DNA of 64,000 bases from Amycolatopsis taiwanensis DSM 45107. Lineage in GTDB: Bacteria > Actinomycetota > Actinomycetes > Mycobacteriales > Pseudonocardiaceae. Positions within the stretch are counted from its first letter, which is position 1. Each line of letters opens with the position of its first letter. The translations under genes were made by a program, and so were the position numbers. The stretch lies in NCBI RefSeq assembly GCF_000519205.1, contig NZ_JAFB01000014.1, forward strand, positions 62,001-126,000, given 5' to 3'. Below the pieces are notes generated by a model. The model was not told the origin of the DNA. It ran no database searches and was given only the letters and a program-made list of their open reading frames with translations. Shown one piece after another: positions 48,527 to 56,973 of this stretch.

Positions 48527-49636
48527 ATGCTGAAGACGAAGGCCGCCGTTCTCCGCGAAGCCGGCCCCGACAAGTGGTGGGGGATCGAGGAGATCGAGCT
48601 CGACGAGCCCGGGACCGGCGAGGTGCTGGTCCGCTTCGAGGCGGCCGGGCTGTGCCATTCCGATGACCATGTGCGCGCCGGGGACTCTCCCGTGCGGCTG
48701 CCGCTGGTGGGCGGGCACGAGGGCGCCGGCGTCGTCGAGCGCGTCGGTCCCGGCGTCACGCGGGTCGCCGAGGGCGACCACATCGTCTGCTCGTTCATCC
48801 CGGTCTGCGGCAAGTGCCGGTACTGCTCGACCGGGCGGCAGAACCTGTGCGACGCGGGCAAGAACGCCGGAAGCGGCCTGATGCCGGACGGCACCTTCCG
48901 GTTCCACTCCGCCGACGACGACCTGGGCGGCATGTGCGTCCTGGGCACGTTCTCCGAGCGTGCGGTGCTTCACGAGACTTCGTGCGTGCGTTACGAGCCG
49001 GACATCGCGCCGGAGGTCGCCGCGCTCGTGGGCTGCGGGGTCACCACAGGCTGGGGGTCGGCGGTGTACGCGGCGGAAGTGCGGGCCGGGCAAACCGTGG
49101 TGATCTTCGGGATCGGCGGGGTCGGCATCAATGCGGTCCAGGGCGCCCGCTACGCCGGGGCGCAGAACGTGGTCGCGATCGACCCGGTGGCGTTCAAGCT
49201 GGAAATGGCCAGGAAGCTCGGCGCCACGCATACCTTTGAGGACCCGGCCTCGGCGAAGGAGTTCCTCATCGACGCCACCCGGGGCCAGCTCGCCGACCAC
49301 GCGATCCTCACCGTCGGGTTCATGACCACGCCGGTGGTACTGCAGGCCGCGGAACTGGTCGGCAAGGACGGCAAGGTCACCATCACCGGGGTCGGCAAGT
49401 ACGAGCTGGGCATCCCCGGCAGCATGATGACGTTGTGGCAGAAGCGGTTCCGCGGCGCGTTGTTCGGCGGTGCGAACCCGCTTTACGACATCCCACGCCT
49501 GCTCGACCTTTACCGGGCGGGGCAGCTCAAGCTCGACGAGCTGATCACGCACCGGTACCGGCTCGACGAGGTCAACGACGGATACCGGGACATGTTGGCG
49601 GGAAAGAACATCCGGGGTGTGATCATCCATGTCTGA
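48527..49636 (+). CDS. Zinc-dependent alcohol dehydrogenase, NDMA-dependent type
   Basis: A 369-residue medium-chain dehydrogenase. Catalytic zinc ligands are in AAGLCHSDDHVRAGD and GGHEGAGVVERVGPGV. Structural zinc cysteines are in VCGKCRYCSTGRQNLC. Cofactor binding is at FGIGGVGINAVQGARYAG. The order and the NLCDAGKNAGSGLMPDG and GGMCVLGTFSERAVLHETSC stretches match the NDMA-dependent alcohol dehydrogenases of actinomycetes, which keep NAD tightly bound and use an unknown electron acceptor. GAGGTG precedes ATG 48527. No mycofactocin genes lie next to it. Confidence 0.92.
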   Translation: MLKTKAAVLREAGPDKWWGIEEIELDEPGTGEVLVRFEAAGLCHSDDHVRAGDSPVRLPLVGGHEGAGVVERVGPGVTRVAEGDHIVCSFIPVCGKCRYCSTGRQNLCDAGKNAGSGLMPDGTFRFHSADDDLGGMCVLGTFSERAVLHETSCVRYEPDIAPEVAALVGCGVTTGWGSAVYAAEVRAGQTVVIFGIGGVGINAVQGARYAGAQNVVAIDPVAFKLEMARKLGATHTFEDPASAKEFLIDATRGQLADHAILTVGFMTTPVVLQAAELVGKDGKVTITGVGKYELGIPGSMMTLWQKRFRGALFGGANPLYDIPRLLDLYRAGQLKLDELITHRYRLDEVNDGYRDMLAGKNIRGVIIHV

Positions 49637-49791
49637 CGCGATCTTCCGGGCCCGGGTTCCGTCCTAATGCGACGGTCGTGCCGTCGCCGAGGCACGTGCC
49701 GGGTGATCATGGCCGGCACCCGGAATGTCGGGATCTTCGGGTTGGTGCGGGTATTCGAGCTGTGGTCAGAGATTTCGGTTTGGAGGTCGGC

Positions 49792-50028
49792 GTGATAGAC
49801 GAGGAAGGTTTGGCGGCGATCCGTACGACGCTGGCCGCCGACGGGTACGCGCTGGACGTGAGCGAAGCGGGCGGCCGGGTGTCGGTACGGATCTCGGTGG
49901 CCGATCCCGAGGCGTGTGAGGACTGCCTCGCGCCGGAGCCGATCATGCGCGGGATCCTGCAACAGACCCTGGGCGTGCCCGGGCACTCGATCGACCTGAC
50001 CTATCCGCCGGGAAGCGTTCACGAGTGA
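49792..50028 (+). CDS. 78-residue hypothetical protein with CxxC
   Basis: GTG 49792 has GGAGG about 6 bases upstream. The protein starts VIDEEGLAAIRTTLAADGYA and continues with LDVSEAGGRVSVRISVADPE, CEDCLAPEPIMRGILQQTLG and IDLTYPPGSVHE. The alternating pattern and the EDCL...IM segment resemble small alpha/beta (NifU-like) modules, but I cannot assign a family. The frame continues upstream without coding character. It converges with the hydrolase gene at 50072. Confidence 0.6.
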   Translation: MIDEEGLAAIRTTLAADGYALDVSEAGGRVSVRISVADPEACEDCLAPEPIMRGILQQTLGVPGHSIDLTYPPGSVHE

Positions 50029-50071
50029 TCGGCATCGGATCGCCGAGGTGAGTTCCGCTGTTCAAGCCACG

Positions 50072-50908
50072 CTAAGCGAGGTCGGCCAGGAGTGCGGCGG
50101 CTTTCTCGGGGCGGACGAGGAAGCCGGCGTGGCTGGATTCCAGCGTGCGCACGTCGAACGGGTTGTCCGGGGTGAGCGCGTCGGCCTGTCGGATGAACAG
50201 GTCCTGCAGGGCGAGTGGGATGGACCGGTCCTGGGTCAGCCTGACGTAGGTGTGTGGAATGCGACCCAAGGTCGTGGCCTGGATCCGATCGTCGGCGGCG
50301 CTTGCGAGCTCGTCGGGTTCGAGCGTGTTGAGGAAGGCGAGGAACTCGTTGTCGGTGCCGTCGGCCAGCAGCATGGTCTTGAGCGTGCGGAGCCGTTCGG
50401 GGTCCGCGGTGCGCCAGTTCAGCCGCACGGCGCCGAGTTCGGCCGGGTCTGCAACCGGTGCGCCGAGCGTCCCGGCGGCGATTTCGGCCGAGTACTCGGG
50501 AAGTCGCGTGTACTCGGCCGGGCTCCGGTCCACGCAGCACCACGCCGAGATATAGACGATCCGGTGGATCAGTTCGGGGATCGCGTTGCCGGTTCCGGTG
50601 ATGGTGAGCCCGCCCCGGCTGTGCCCGGCGAGGATCACCGGGCCGTGCTCGGCGGCCCGCCGGACCGTGGAGATCACGTGCGCGACCGCGTCCGTGTCCG
50701 CGAGACCGGCCACAGTGGACGGTTCGGTGGCGAGCCTGCCGAGGTCCTGCGGCGCCTGGTAGGCAGCGGGGAAGGCCGCGGCGAAGCCGTGTCCGGGCAG
50801 GTCGACCGCGAGCGACCGGTGCCCCCGCAGGGCCAGTTCGCGCTGTAGCGGGGCCCAGCTGAACGAGTTGCTGTACGAGCCGTGCACGAAAACGAAGGTG
50901 GGACTCAC
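50072..50908 (-). CDS. Alpha/beta hydrolase (hydroxynitrile lyase/esterase-like)
   Basis: A 278-residue hydrolase starting VSPTFVFVHGSYSNSFSWAP. The nucleophile elbow is ILAGHSRGGLTITG (Ser), and SSHAGFLVRPEKAAALLADL carries the catalytic histidine. DLPGHGFAAAFPAAYQAPQD and IVYISAWCCVDRSPAEY lie in the lid region. The short form with a start right at the first strand resembles the plant-type hydroxynitrile lyase/esterase branch. GTG 50908 is inferred. It is divergent from the beta-propeller gene. Substrate unknown. Confidence 0.85.
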   Translation of the reverse strand: MSPTFVFVHGSYSNSFSWAPLQRELALRGHRSLAVDLPGHGFAAAFPAAYQAPQDLGRLATEPSTVAGLADTDAVAHVISTVRRAAEHGPVILAGHSRGGLTITGTGNAIPELIHRIVYISAWCCVDRSPAEYTRLPEYSAEIAAGTLGAPVADPAELGAVRLNWRTADPERLRTLKTMLLADGTDNEFLAFLNTLEPDELASAADDRIQATTLGRIPHTYVRLTQDRSIPLALQDLFIRQADALTPDNPFDVRTLESSHAGFLVRPEKAAALLADLA

Positions 50909-50982
50909 TCCCGGCAGCGTAGTCCGGGCCTTTGGGCGAGATAGCGGCTGGACACAGGGTCGATCATGATAGGAATGCTGCC

Positions 50983-52467
50983 ATGACACAGCCCCCGCCT
51001 GGCGCTCCTTCGAACTGGGATTCGTCCCAGGGCCAGCAGCCCTCCGGCTACCCCACACCATACCCACAGACTTCACCGCAGCCGGGCGGTTGGACGCCAT
51101 ATCCCGAGGCGGCACCGCAGCCGCCCGGAGGTTATGGGATGCCAGGTGGCTACGGGATGCCGCCGAAGCGCAGCAAAACGCCGATGATCGTCACGATCCT
51201 GGTGCTGGTCGTGGTGCTCGTGGGTACCGGCGTGACGCTGGCCGTAACCGGCGTGTTCTCGTCCGGGAAGAGCGCGTCCGGGGGTACCGGCGGGAGCGGC
51301 TCCGGCGGCGACGCGAAGAAACTGTGGTCTGCCCCGGCCGTCAATGCCGACCCCAACAAGCCAAGTGGGGGCTGGGTGGTCGACGATCACACGCTCGCCA
51401 ACGTCGTCGAATCCGGTGTCACCGGCTACGACCTCAACACCGGCAAGCAGTTGTGGCAGGTGCCGGCGCCGGCCGGTCAAGTCATCTGCGCGATGAGTCC
51501 CCGGGCCGACGGCGGGATCGGAGCGGTGGGCCTGGGCGTGGACAGCGATCACTGCGACACCGCAGCCGCGGTCGACCTCACCGCGGGCAAGCTGCTGTGG
51601 CAGGAGAAACTAACCCTGCCGAGCAACTTCGAGGGGTACAAGCGGGTGCTCGGTGTGCTGTGGGTGGCGAAGGAAATGGTGATCGTCCAGGACCCGGAGA
51701 CCACGTTCGGCTACGGTGCCCGCGACGGGAAGCGGAAATGGACCGCGCCTCCGGTTCCGGAGGAAGTCGAGGAATGGGACGACCACTTCTGCTATTCGAT
51801 GTCCGCGCTGGCGGAGGGAGACGTGACCGCTCAGGTGCTGTCCTGCGACTCCGACGGCGTGAAGGTCGCCACCTACGACACGGTCAGCGGTGCGGTGAAA
51901 GGGATAGCTCCGGCGTCGAACGACAGTGCCCCCGGCTCGTGGTGGCTGCTGTCGGCGAACCCGCTGGTCGCCGTGGACGCGCGCACCGGGATCTACTCCC
52001 TGTCCGGACCGAACGGGTCACCGGTGCCCATCGGGCGTATCGCGACCACTTTCGGGGAATTCATCAGCCCGAACTACGCCTACGGCTCGGCCGCCTTCGA
52101 CGGCACCACCATGTTCACTGTGGACAGTGACGAGGGAGCCACGCCGTCGGAGCACGTCACCATCACGGTGAACTCCTGGGACACCACCACCGGCCAGTCG
52201 CGGTGGAAGCACACCTTCGACGTGGACGCCGAGGTGAAGATGGTCGGTATGAGCCAGGGCAAGGTGTGGGTCGAGTACGCCGCGCCGGACTCCGACGAAG
52301 AGCGCCAGCTCATGGCGTTTTCGCCCGCCGACGGGTCGATGATCCAAGGACCGACGTTCGAGCCGCCCTATGACAGCTCGAGCCCGCTGACCACGCAGCT
52401 CGTCGGGAACAAGATCGTGCGGTTCGGGCCGCCCAAGGCGCCGGTGACCGTGTGGGACATGGGCTAG
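50983..52467 (+). CDS. Membrane-anchored PQQ-like beta-propeller protein
   Basis: A 494-residue protein. A Pro/Gln/Gly-rich cytoplasmic start (PSGYPTPYPQTSPQPGGWTP, with GYGMPGGYGMPP repeats) comes first, then one helix (MIVTILVLVVVLVGTGVTLA). A Gly/Ser linker leads to an extracellular propeller: GYDLNTGKQLWQVPAPAGQV, AAAVDLTAGKLLWQEKLTLP, FGYGARDGKRKWTAPPV and TTGQSRWKHTFDVDAEVKMV. The layout is common in actinomycete envelope proteins and resembles kinase extracellular sensors without the kinase. ATG 50983 has AGGA upstream. A partner is not evident. Confidence 0.85.
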   Translation: MTQPPPGAPSNWDSSQGQQPSGYPTPYPQTSPQPGGWTPYPEAAPQPPGGYGMPGGYGMPPKRSKTPMIVTILVLVVVLVGTGVTLAVTGVFSSGKSASGGTGGSGSGGDAKKLWSAPAVNADPNKPSGGWVVDDHTLANVVESGVTGYDLNTGKQLWQVPAPAGQVICAMSPRADGGIGAVGLGVDSDHCDTAAAVDLTAGKLLWQEKLTLPSNFEGYKRVLGVLWVAKEMVIVQDPETTFGYGARDGKRKWTAPPVPEEVEEWDDHFCYSMSALAEGDVTAQVLSCDSDGVKVATYDTVSGAVKGIAPASNDSAPGSWWLLSANPLVAVDARTGIYSLSGPNGSPVPIGRIATTFGEFISPNYAYGSAAFDGTTMFTVDSDEGATPSEHVTITVNSWDTTTGQSRWKHTFDVDAEVKMVGMSQGKVWVEYAAPDSDEERQLMAFSPADGSMIQGPTFEPPYDSSSPLTTQLVGNKIVRFGPPKAPVTVWDMG

Positions 52468-52544
52468 CTGCCTGTGCCGAAGCCGGTTGGGCAGGTTGGG
52501 TCGGTCGGTTAGGTTGGGCTGATTTCGGTGTTCTCACCCGAACC

Positions 52545-52765
52545 CCGGAACTCACCCTCCCGAACCCAGAACTCACCCTCCCCAGCCGGGGACACGCCAG
52601 CACCTGGCGTGTTCCCGGCTCAGGCACCCGAGTTCCCGGCTCAGGCACCCGAGTTCCCGGCTCAGGCACCCGAGTTCCCGGTTCGGGCACGTGAGTTCTC
52701 GGTTCGGGCACGTGAGTTCCTGGTTCGGCCGGGCGTGTCCCCGGTCCAGACACTTGAGTTCCGGC
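52545..52765. repeat. Family A array, mirrored, between convergent genes
   Basis: CGGAACTCACCCTCCCGAAC-type units lead to a 15-bp hairpin (52586-52600 with 52604-52618, one mismatch). Units of GAGTTCCCGGCTCAGGCACC type at 21-bp spacing follow. The 346-base gap 52468-52813 holds nothing else. The array lies between the propeller gene end and the minus-strand 2-TM gene end. Confidence 0.85.
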
Positions 52766-52813
52766 TTGGGAACACAGACACCGAAGACCGGAAGCACCGT
52801 CTGGTGGCCGAGC

Positions 52814-53080
52814 TCATTCGTCCGTAGTGGTCGCGGGCTCCTTCTTCTTGGCGGTCAACGAGTGCTCACCGGTGAGGTAGACGTAGACCAGTCCGGGCAG
52901 CATCGCCACCGCGGCAACGTAGATGCTCCACTTGGCAAGCGTGCCGCCGAACTGGCTGAGCGTGGCGCCCCCGTGGCCACCGATGATCAGCGCCACCAGG
53001 AAGACGGCGGCGAGCAGGACCGCCATGCCCAGGGCGACGACGGCGAGCGCGCCGTAGCAGTTTTTCAATACCTTCCGCAC
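52814..53080 (-). CDS. 88-residue two-helix membrane protein, likely partner of the TRAP permease
   Basis: A short protein with two hydrophobic helices: ALAVVALGMAVLLAAVFLVA with LIIGG, then IYVAAVAMLPGLVYVYLTG, and a charged end (AKKKEPATTTDE). It starts 13 bases after the TRAP-type permease stop, so it is co-transcribed. It is too small for a normal four-helix DctQ subunit but could be a reduced form. I do not recognise a family; the role is inferred from position. Confidence 0.75.
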   Translation of the reverse strand: MRKVLKNCYGALAVVALGMAVLLAAVFLVALIIGGHGGATLSQFGGTLAKWSIYVAAVAMLPGLVYVYLTGEHSLTAKKKEPATTTDE

Positions 53081-53093
53081 TTTGAACCCCTTG

Positions 53094-54464
53094 TCAGATG
53101 CCGGCGATGGGCAACAGGCCCGCGAGCAGTGCCATGGACATCAGCAGGTGGCAGACGATCCAGATCGTCGCCGCCCGGGCTGTCTTGCCGAACTCGGAGT
53201 TCGCGATCCCCATCGTCACGAACAGGCCGAGCGCAAGGGGCGGAGTCATCCCCTCCAGCGCACCGGTGAGCGCCGGCAGCATCAGCGCCAGCAGGACCGG
53301 GTTGCCGCCCAGTGCGGCGAACACCGTGACCAGTGATCCGCCGAGGATCGCCACCTGTGCCGTGCCGGGCAGCACCATCCCGAGGACGGCGAAGACCAGC
53401 GGCACGATCAGGACTACCGCGGTCAGCGACAAGTGCAACCCGGTGAACCAGGTCTCGATCTCCTTTTCCGCCTTCAGGCCGGTGAACGCGGCCGAGATGG
53501 CGTACGCGAAGTACACGGTCGCGGCGATGGGTACCACCGTGCGCAGGGAACCACGGCACATGTCGACGATCGGCGCCAGCCGGAGCTTGCCCTCCGGCAG
53601 CGATTTCCGGCCGATGACCAGCGCGTAGACGGCGGCGAGGCCGGGGGTGAACATCAGCACCGCGTTGGAGAAGTTGTCCGCACCGTCCTTGCCCAGGCGG
53701 GAGACGAGCCAGCCCTTCGCCGCGAAGTCGATGATCAGCGGGACGAACAGCACCACCGGAAGCAGCAGCGCGGGCCAGCCCTGTTTCCATACCTCGCCGA
53801 ACTTGGGCCGCTCCTCGACCGGGATCGGTTTGACCTTGGTGGCCTTGCAGATGAAGAAGAGCACGACGAACTTCTGGAGCAGGAACCAGAGACCGATCAC
53901 GTAGGCGGCGAGGATGAAGCCGCTTTGGCTGATCTTCCCCGGGAAGACGCCGTCGACGACGCCGAAGGACAGGAAAATGATCCCGGCCGGGGGGATGACG
54001 TTGCCCAGCATGCTCGCGGACATCTCGATGGACGCGGCCGTGTGCGGCTTGAACCCGGACCGCTTCATCATCGGGATCGTGAAGGACCCGACCGCGGCCG
54101 CGTTTCCCGGGCCACTGCCGGAAAGTGAGGCCATGAACGCGCTCGCCAGCGTCGCCACATAGCCCGAACCGCCGCGGAACCGCCCGACGAGGGCGAGCAT
54201 GATGTAGACGATCCGGCCGACGGCGTCGGTGGCGTCGAAGATCCTCGCGATCAACATGAACGTGAAGATCACGTAGAACAGGCTGTTCTTGGTGGGGAAG
54301 ACCAGGTATTCGCCCAGTCGGCTCCACTGGCCGGACAGGGCCACGAGCAGCAGCAGACCGAGGGCCATGTTCTCGTACATCGGGCGTTTGAACACGAGGA
54401 ACATCACCGCGATGAACGCGACGAGCGCGACGAGCAGGACGACGGCTACAGGTAGTCCGAACAT
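53094..54464 (-). CDS. TRAP transporter large permease (DctM-like)
   Basis: A 456-residue permease of the TRAP large-subunit type with about twelve helices. ASLSGSGPGNAAAVGSFTIP, MMKRSGFKPHTAASIEMSAS and MLGNVIPPAGIIFLSFGVVD are the DctM/TAXI-type signature loops. A second symmetrical set occurs near the end (PALTGALEGMTPPLALGLFV). It should import an organic acid using a sodium gradient. No periplasmic binding protein or ordinary DctQ is encoded here. The promoter faces a HutC-type GntR gene across a gap with operator-like sites, linking the transporter to the AtuA/DUF4387 enzymes. Confidence 0.88.
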   Translation of the reverse strand: MFGLPVAVVLLVALVAFIAVMFLVFKRPMYENMALGLLLLVALSGQWSRLGEYLVFPTKNSLFYVIFTFMLIARIFDATDAVGRIVYIMLALVGRFRGGSGYVATLASAFMASLSGSGPGNAAAVGSFTIPMMKRSGFKPHTAASIEMSASMLGNVIPPAGIIFLSFGVVDGVFPGKISQSGFILAAYVIGLWFLLQKFVVLFFICKATKVKPIPVEERPKFGEVWKQGWPALLLPVVLFVPLIIDFAAKGWLVSRLGKDGADNFSNAVLMFTPGLAAVYALVIGRKSLPEGKLRLAPIVDMCRGSLRTVVPIAATVYFAYAISAAFTGLKAEKEIETWFTGLHLSLTAVVLIVPLVFAVLGMVLPGTAQVAILGGSLVTVFAALGGNPVLLALMLPALTGALEGMTPPLALGLFVTMGIANSEFGKTARAATIWIVCHLLMSMALLAGLLPIAGI

Positions 54465-54507
54465 GACACCCCCGGCATATTGCCTCCTCGGGACGGTGGG
54501 ATTAGCG

Positions 54508-54526
54508 ACCAGTGGTACTAACTGGT
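54508..54526. promoter_or_regulatory. HutC-type operator-like site 1 (permease promoter)
   Basis: ACCAGT (54508-54513) and ACTGGT (54521-54526) with 7 bases between lie 44 bases upstream of the permease start. Read as AGTGGT-N4-ACTGGT it resembles the AGTGGT-N4-ACC-type boxes of GntR/HutC regulators such as DasR. Confidence 0.55.
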
Positions 54527-54695
54527 TATGTCGATGGCCGGGAACGTTAGCAGTCCGAATAGCCGCTGAGAAGCCCTGATTTCCGGCCGAAGTGAACCGT
54601 AATAACGTCGAAACCGGCGTTCATCGGGCCAAGCGGCGCGACCTGCTCGCCACAGAGGGTGCCGGTGGTCCGGTCGCGCCGGTAGTGTGATAAGA

Positions 54696-54714
54696 ACCAG
54701 TCGTCCCTACTGGT
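54696..54714. promoter_or_regulatory. HutC-type operator-like site 2 (regulator promoter)
   Basis: ACCAGT (54696-54701) and ACTGGT (54709-54714) with the same 7-base spacing as site 1, lying 18 bases before the GntR start. Probable autoregulation. Confidence 0.58.
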
Positions 54715-54731
54715 CTTCGGTTTGGCGGTGT

Positions 54732-55487
54732 GTGGTGCTCGATCGCGGAGGCGGTCAGCCGCTTTATGAGCAGCTCATGGCGACGTTCCGGGAGAAAATC
54801 GACTCCGGTGAGTGGTCACCGGGCAGTCAGCTTCCCTCGGAGCGGCAGCTGTGCGAGCTGTTCGACGTGAGCCGCATCACGGTCAGGCATGCGATCGACA
54901 TCGCCGCGCGGGATGGCCTGCTGCACCGGATTCACGGGGTCGGCACGTTCGTCGCGCAACCGGCCATGGAGCAGCCGCTGGAGCAGCTGAACAGCTTCGA
55001 GCAGACGCTCGCCCAGCGCGGGCTGGTCGCTTCGACCCGGCTGCACACCGCCGAAGTGACGGTCAGCGACCTTGCCCTGTCCAGCATTCTGCGACTCGGC
55101 GCGACCGCGCCGGTGGCGCATTTGCGGCTGGTTGGCCGGGGTAACGAACAGCCGATCGTCGTCTACGACAGCTACTTCCCGCCCGACGTCGGCGAGGAGA
55201 TGACCGCGGCGGCGAGGCGCGCGGAGCGGGCTGGACTCCCGTTCTCCACCTTGGACCTGTACCGGGACACCGAGCACACCAAGCCGGACCACCTGGCGCA
55301 GACGTTCGAAGCGATCGTCGCCGACCGCGAATTCGCCGAACTGCTCGCCGTCGACGAGGGCTGGCCGATCCTCAGGGTCACTTCCTTGCTGTCCCAGGGA
55401 AATCGTCCGGTCGAGTACCGTACGGCCGCCTATCGTGGTGACCGGTACAAGTTCGCGATCGACCGCAGCTTGCACAGCCTCGGCTGA
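54732..55487 (+). CDS. GntR-family regulator, HutC subfamily (UTRA domain)
   Basis: The 251-residue protein opens VVLDRGGGQPLYEQLMATFR, then the winged helix PGSQLPSERQLCELFDVSRI and TVRHAIDIAARDGLLHRIHG with VGTFVAQP. The UTRA ligand domain follows (LEQLNSFEQTLAQRGLVAST, FEAIVADREFAELLAVDEGW, VEYRTAAYRGDRYKFAIDRS). GTG 54732 (or 54735) is the likely start; earlier codons overlap the operator. It is divergent from the TRAP permease and upstream of atuA-like and DUF4387 genes, so it probably senses their substrate. Three similar sites flank the genes it would control. Confidence 0.92.
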   Translation: MVLDRGGGQPLYEQLMATFREKIDSGEWSPGSQLPSERQLCELFDVSRITVRHAIDIAARDGLLHRIHGVGTFVAQPAMEQPLEQLNSFEQTLAQRGLVASTRLHTAEVTVSDLALSSILRLGATAPVAHLRLVGRGNEQPIVVYDSYFPPDVGEEMTAAARRAERAGLPFSTLDLYRDTEHTKPDHLAQTFEAIVADREFAELLAVDEGWPILRVTSLLSQGNRPVEYRTAAYRGDRYKFAIDRSLHSLG

Positions 55488-55536
55488 CACCTGACCACAG
55501 TTGACAGTGATCGGGCGCGAGTGCGACTGTGTCCGT

Positions 55537-55557
55537 AGTGGTTATAACCAGTACTGG
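55537..55557. promoter_or_regulatory. HutC-type operator-like site 3 (atuA-like promoter)
   Basis: AGTGGTTATAACCAGT contains the perfect palindrome TGGTTATAACCA (55539-55550), and CCAGTACTGG (55548-55557) is a second perfect palindrome overlapping it. It lies only 10 bases before ATG 55568, so binding would block the start of the AtuA-like gene. The box matches AGTGGT-N4-ACCAGT and aligns with sites 1 and 2. Confidence 0.62.
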
Positions 55558-55567
55558 ATGAGGTAGC

Positions 55568-56944
55568 ATGAAGTCCGAACTTCGCATCGTCAGCCCCAAC
55601 GGTCACCTCGGTTTCGCGCCGACCAAGGAGGAGAGCTTCCACCTCGCAGCCGCGACCCGTCCCGACTACTACTGCTGCGACTCCGGCAGCGACGACATCG
55701 GTCCCGCGGCGCTGGGCGCCGACCGTTCGGTCAGCATGTACGAGTGGCAGAAGCACGACCTCGAACTGATGCTCCTGGCCGCTCGCGAGCAGAACGTGCC
55801 CATGCTCGTCGGATCCGCCGGTGACTGTGGCACGAACAGCCGGGTGGACATGTTCGTCCAGATCATCAAGGACCTGGCGGCCGAGCACCGGCTCCCGCCG
55901 TTCAAGCTCGCCTACTTCTACTCCGAACTCGACAACGCCGACCTGAAGTCCAGAATGGACAGCGGCGTCATCTTCGAGGGGCTGGATGGCCGGGAGAACC
56001 TCACCGTCGAGGAACTGGAGACCACCACCCGCGTGGTCGCCGTCGCCGGCGTGCATCCGTTCCTCGAAGCCCTGGCCGCCGGAGCCGACGTCATCATCGG
56101 TGGCCGGTCCAGCGATGTCGCGGTTTTCGCCGCCCCGGCGATCCACGAAGGGTTCCCGCCCGAACACGCCTACTACGCGGGCAAGGTCCTGGAGTGCGCA
56201 TCGTTCTGCGCGGAACCCTATGGTGCGAAGGAAAGCGTGATCGGCACGATCACCCACGACGACGTCAAGGTCACCGCGATGGCACCGCATCAGCGGTGCA
56301 CGGTCGCCAGTGTCGCCGGGCATGCGATGTACGAACGTTCCAACCCGTACTTCGAGTACTTCGCCGGCGGCTTGCTCGACATGTCGAACTGCAATTACGA
56401 GCAGTACGACGAGAAAACCACCCGGATCACCGGGCAGAAGTACGTACCCATCGAGGGCGACATCAAGGTCAAACTCGAGGGTTCCCGCCGCCTGGGCGAG
56501 AAGTACCTTGGCATCGCCGGGATCCGCGATCCCTACACCATCGCCAACATCGACAAGGTCCTCGACCTGGTGCGCGGCGAGGTGGCCGCGCAGTTCAAGG
56601 GCGTCGACTACCACCTCAATTTCCGCGTCTTCGGCAAGGACGGCGTGATGGGCGAACTGGAACCGGTCACCGAGATCCGTTCCCACGAGTTGTGTGTGGT
56701 GGTCGAGGGGATCGCCGAGACCAGCGAACTCGCCGAGAGCGTGACGCTGATGGGGGCCCGGCAGATCTTCTACGCCCGGCTGCCGGAGGTCAAGGGCACC
56801 GCGGGCACCGCCTCGTTCGTGGTGGACGACGTTCTGCCCGCCGGCACGACGTACTTCTGGTCGATGAACCACACCGTGCCGGTGAAGGACCCGATGGAAC
56901 TGTTCGAGCTCAACCTGTGCGAAGTCGGCGCCTCGGCGTCCTGA
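55568..56944 (+). CDS. AtuA-like protein (DUF1446 / acyclic terpene utilisation family)
   Basis: A 458-residue protein of the DUF1446/AtuA family. Conserved pieces are LRIVSPNGHLGFAPTKEESF, DYYCCDSGSDDIGPAALGAD, VPMLVGSAGDCGTNSRVDMF, GVHPFLEALAAGADVIIGGR and SSDVAVFAAPAIHEGFPPEH. AtuA is required for acyclic terpene catabolism in pseudomonads, but its reaction is unsettled and family members occur in many clusters without terpene genes. Here it is followed after 29 bases by DUF4387, a frequent partner. No geranyl-CoA carboxylase genes are present, so another substrate is likely. Confidence 0.92.
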   Translation: MKSELRIVSPNGHLGFAPTKEESFHLAAATRPDYYCCDSGSDDIGPAALGADRSVSMYEWQKHDLELMLLAAREQNVPMLVGSAGDCGTNSRVDMFVQIIKDLAAEHRLPPFKLAYFYSELDNADLKSRMDSGVIFEGLDGRENLTVEELETTTRVVAVAGVHPFLEALAAGADVIIGGRSSDVAVFAAPAIHEGFPPEHAYYAGKVLECASFCAEPYGAKESVIGTITHDDVKVTAMAPHQRCTVASVAGHAMYERSNPYFEYFAGGLLDMSNCNYEQYDEKTTRITGQKYVPIEGDIKVKLEGSRRLGEKYLGIAGIRDPYTIANIDKVLDLVRGEVAAQFKGVDYHLNFRVFGKDGVMGELEPVTEIRSHELCVVVEGIAETSELAESVTLMGARQIFYARLPEVKGTAGTASFVVDDVLPAGTTYFWSMNHTVPVKDPMELFELNLCEVGASAS

Positions 56945-56973
56945 CCGGCCGGACCACAACCCAAGGAGCGACC

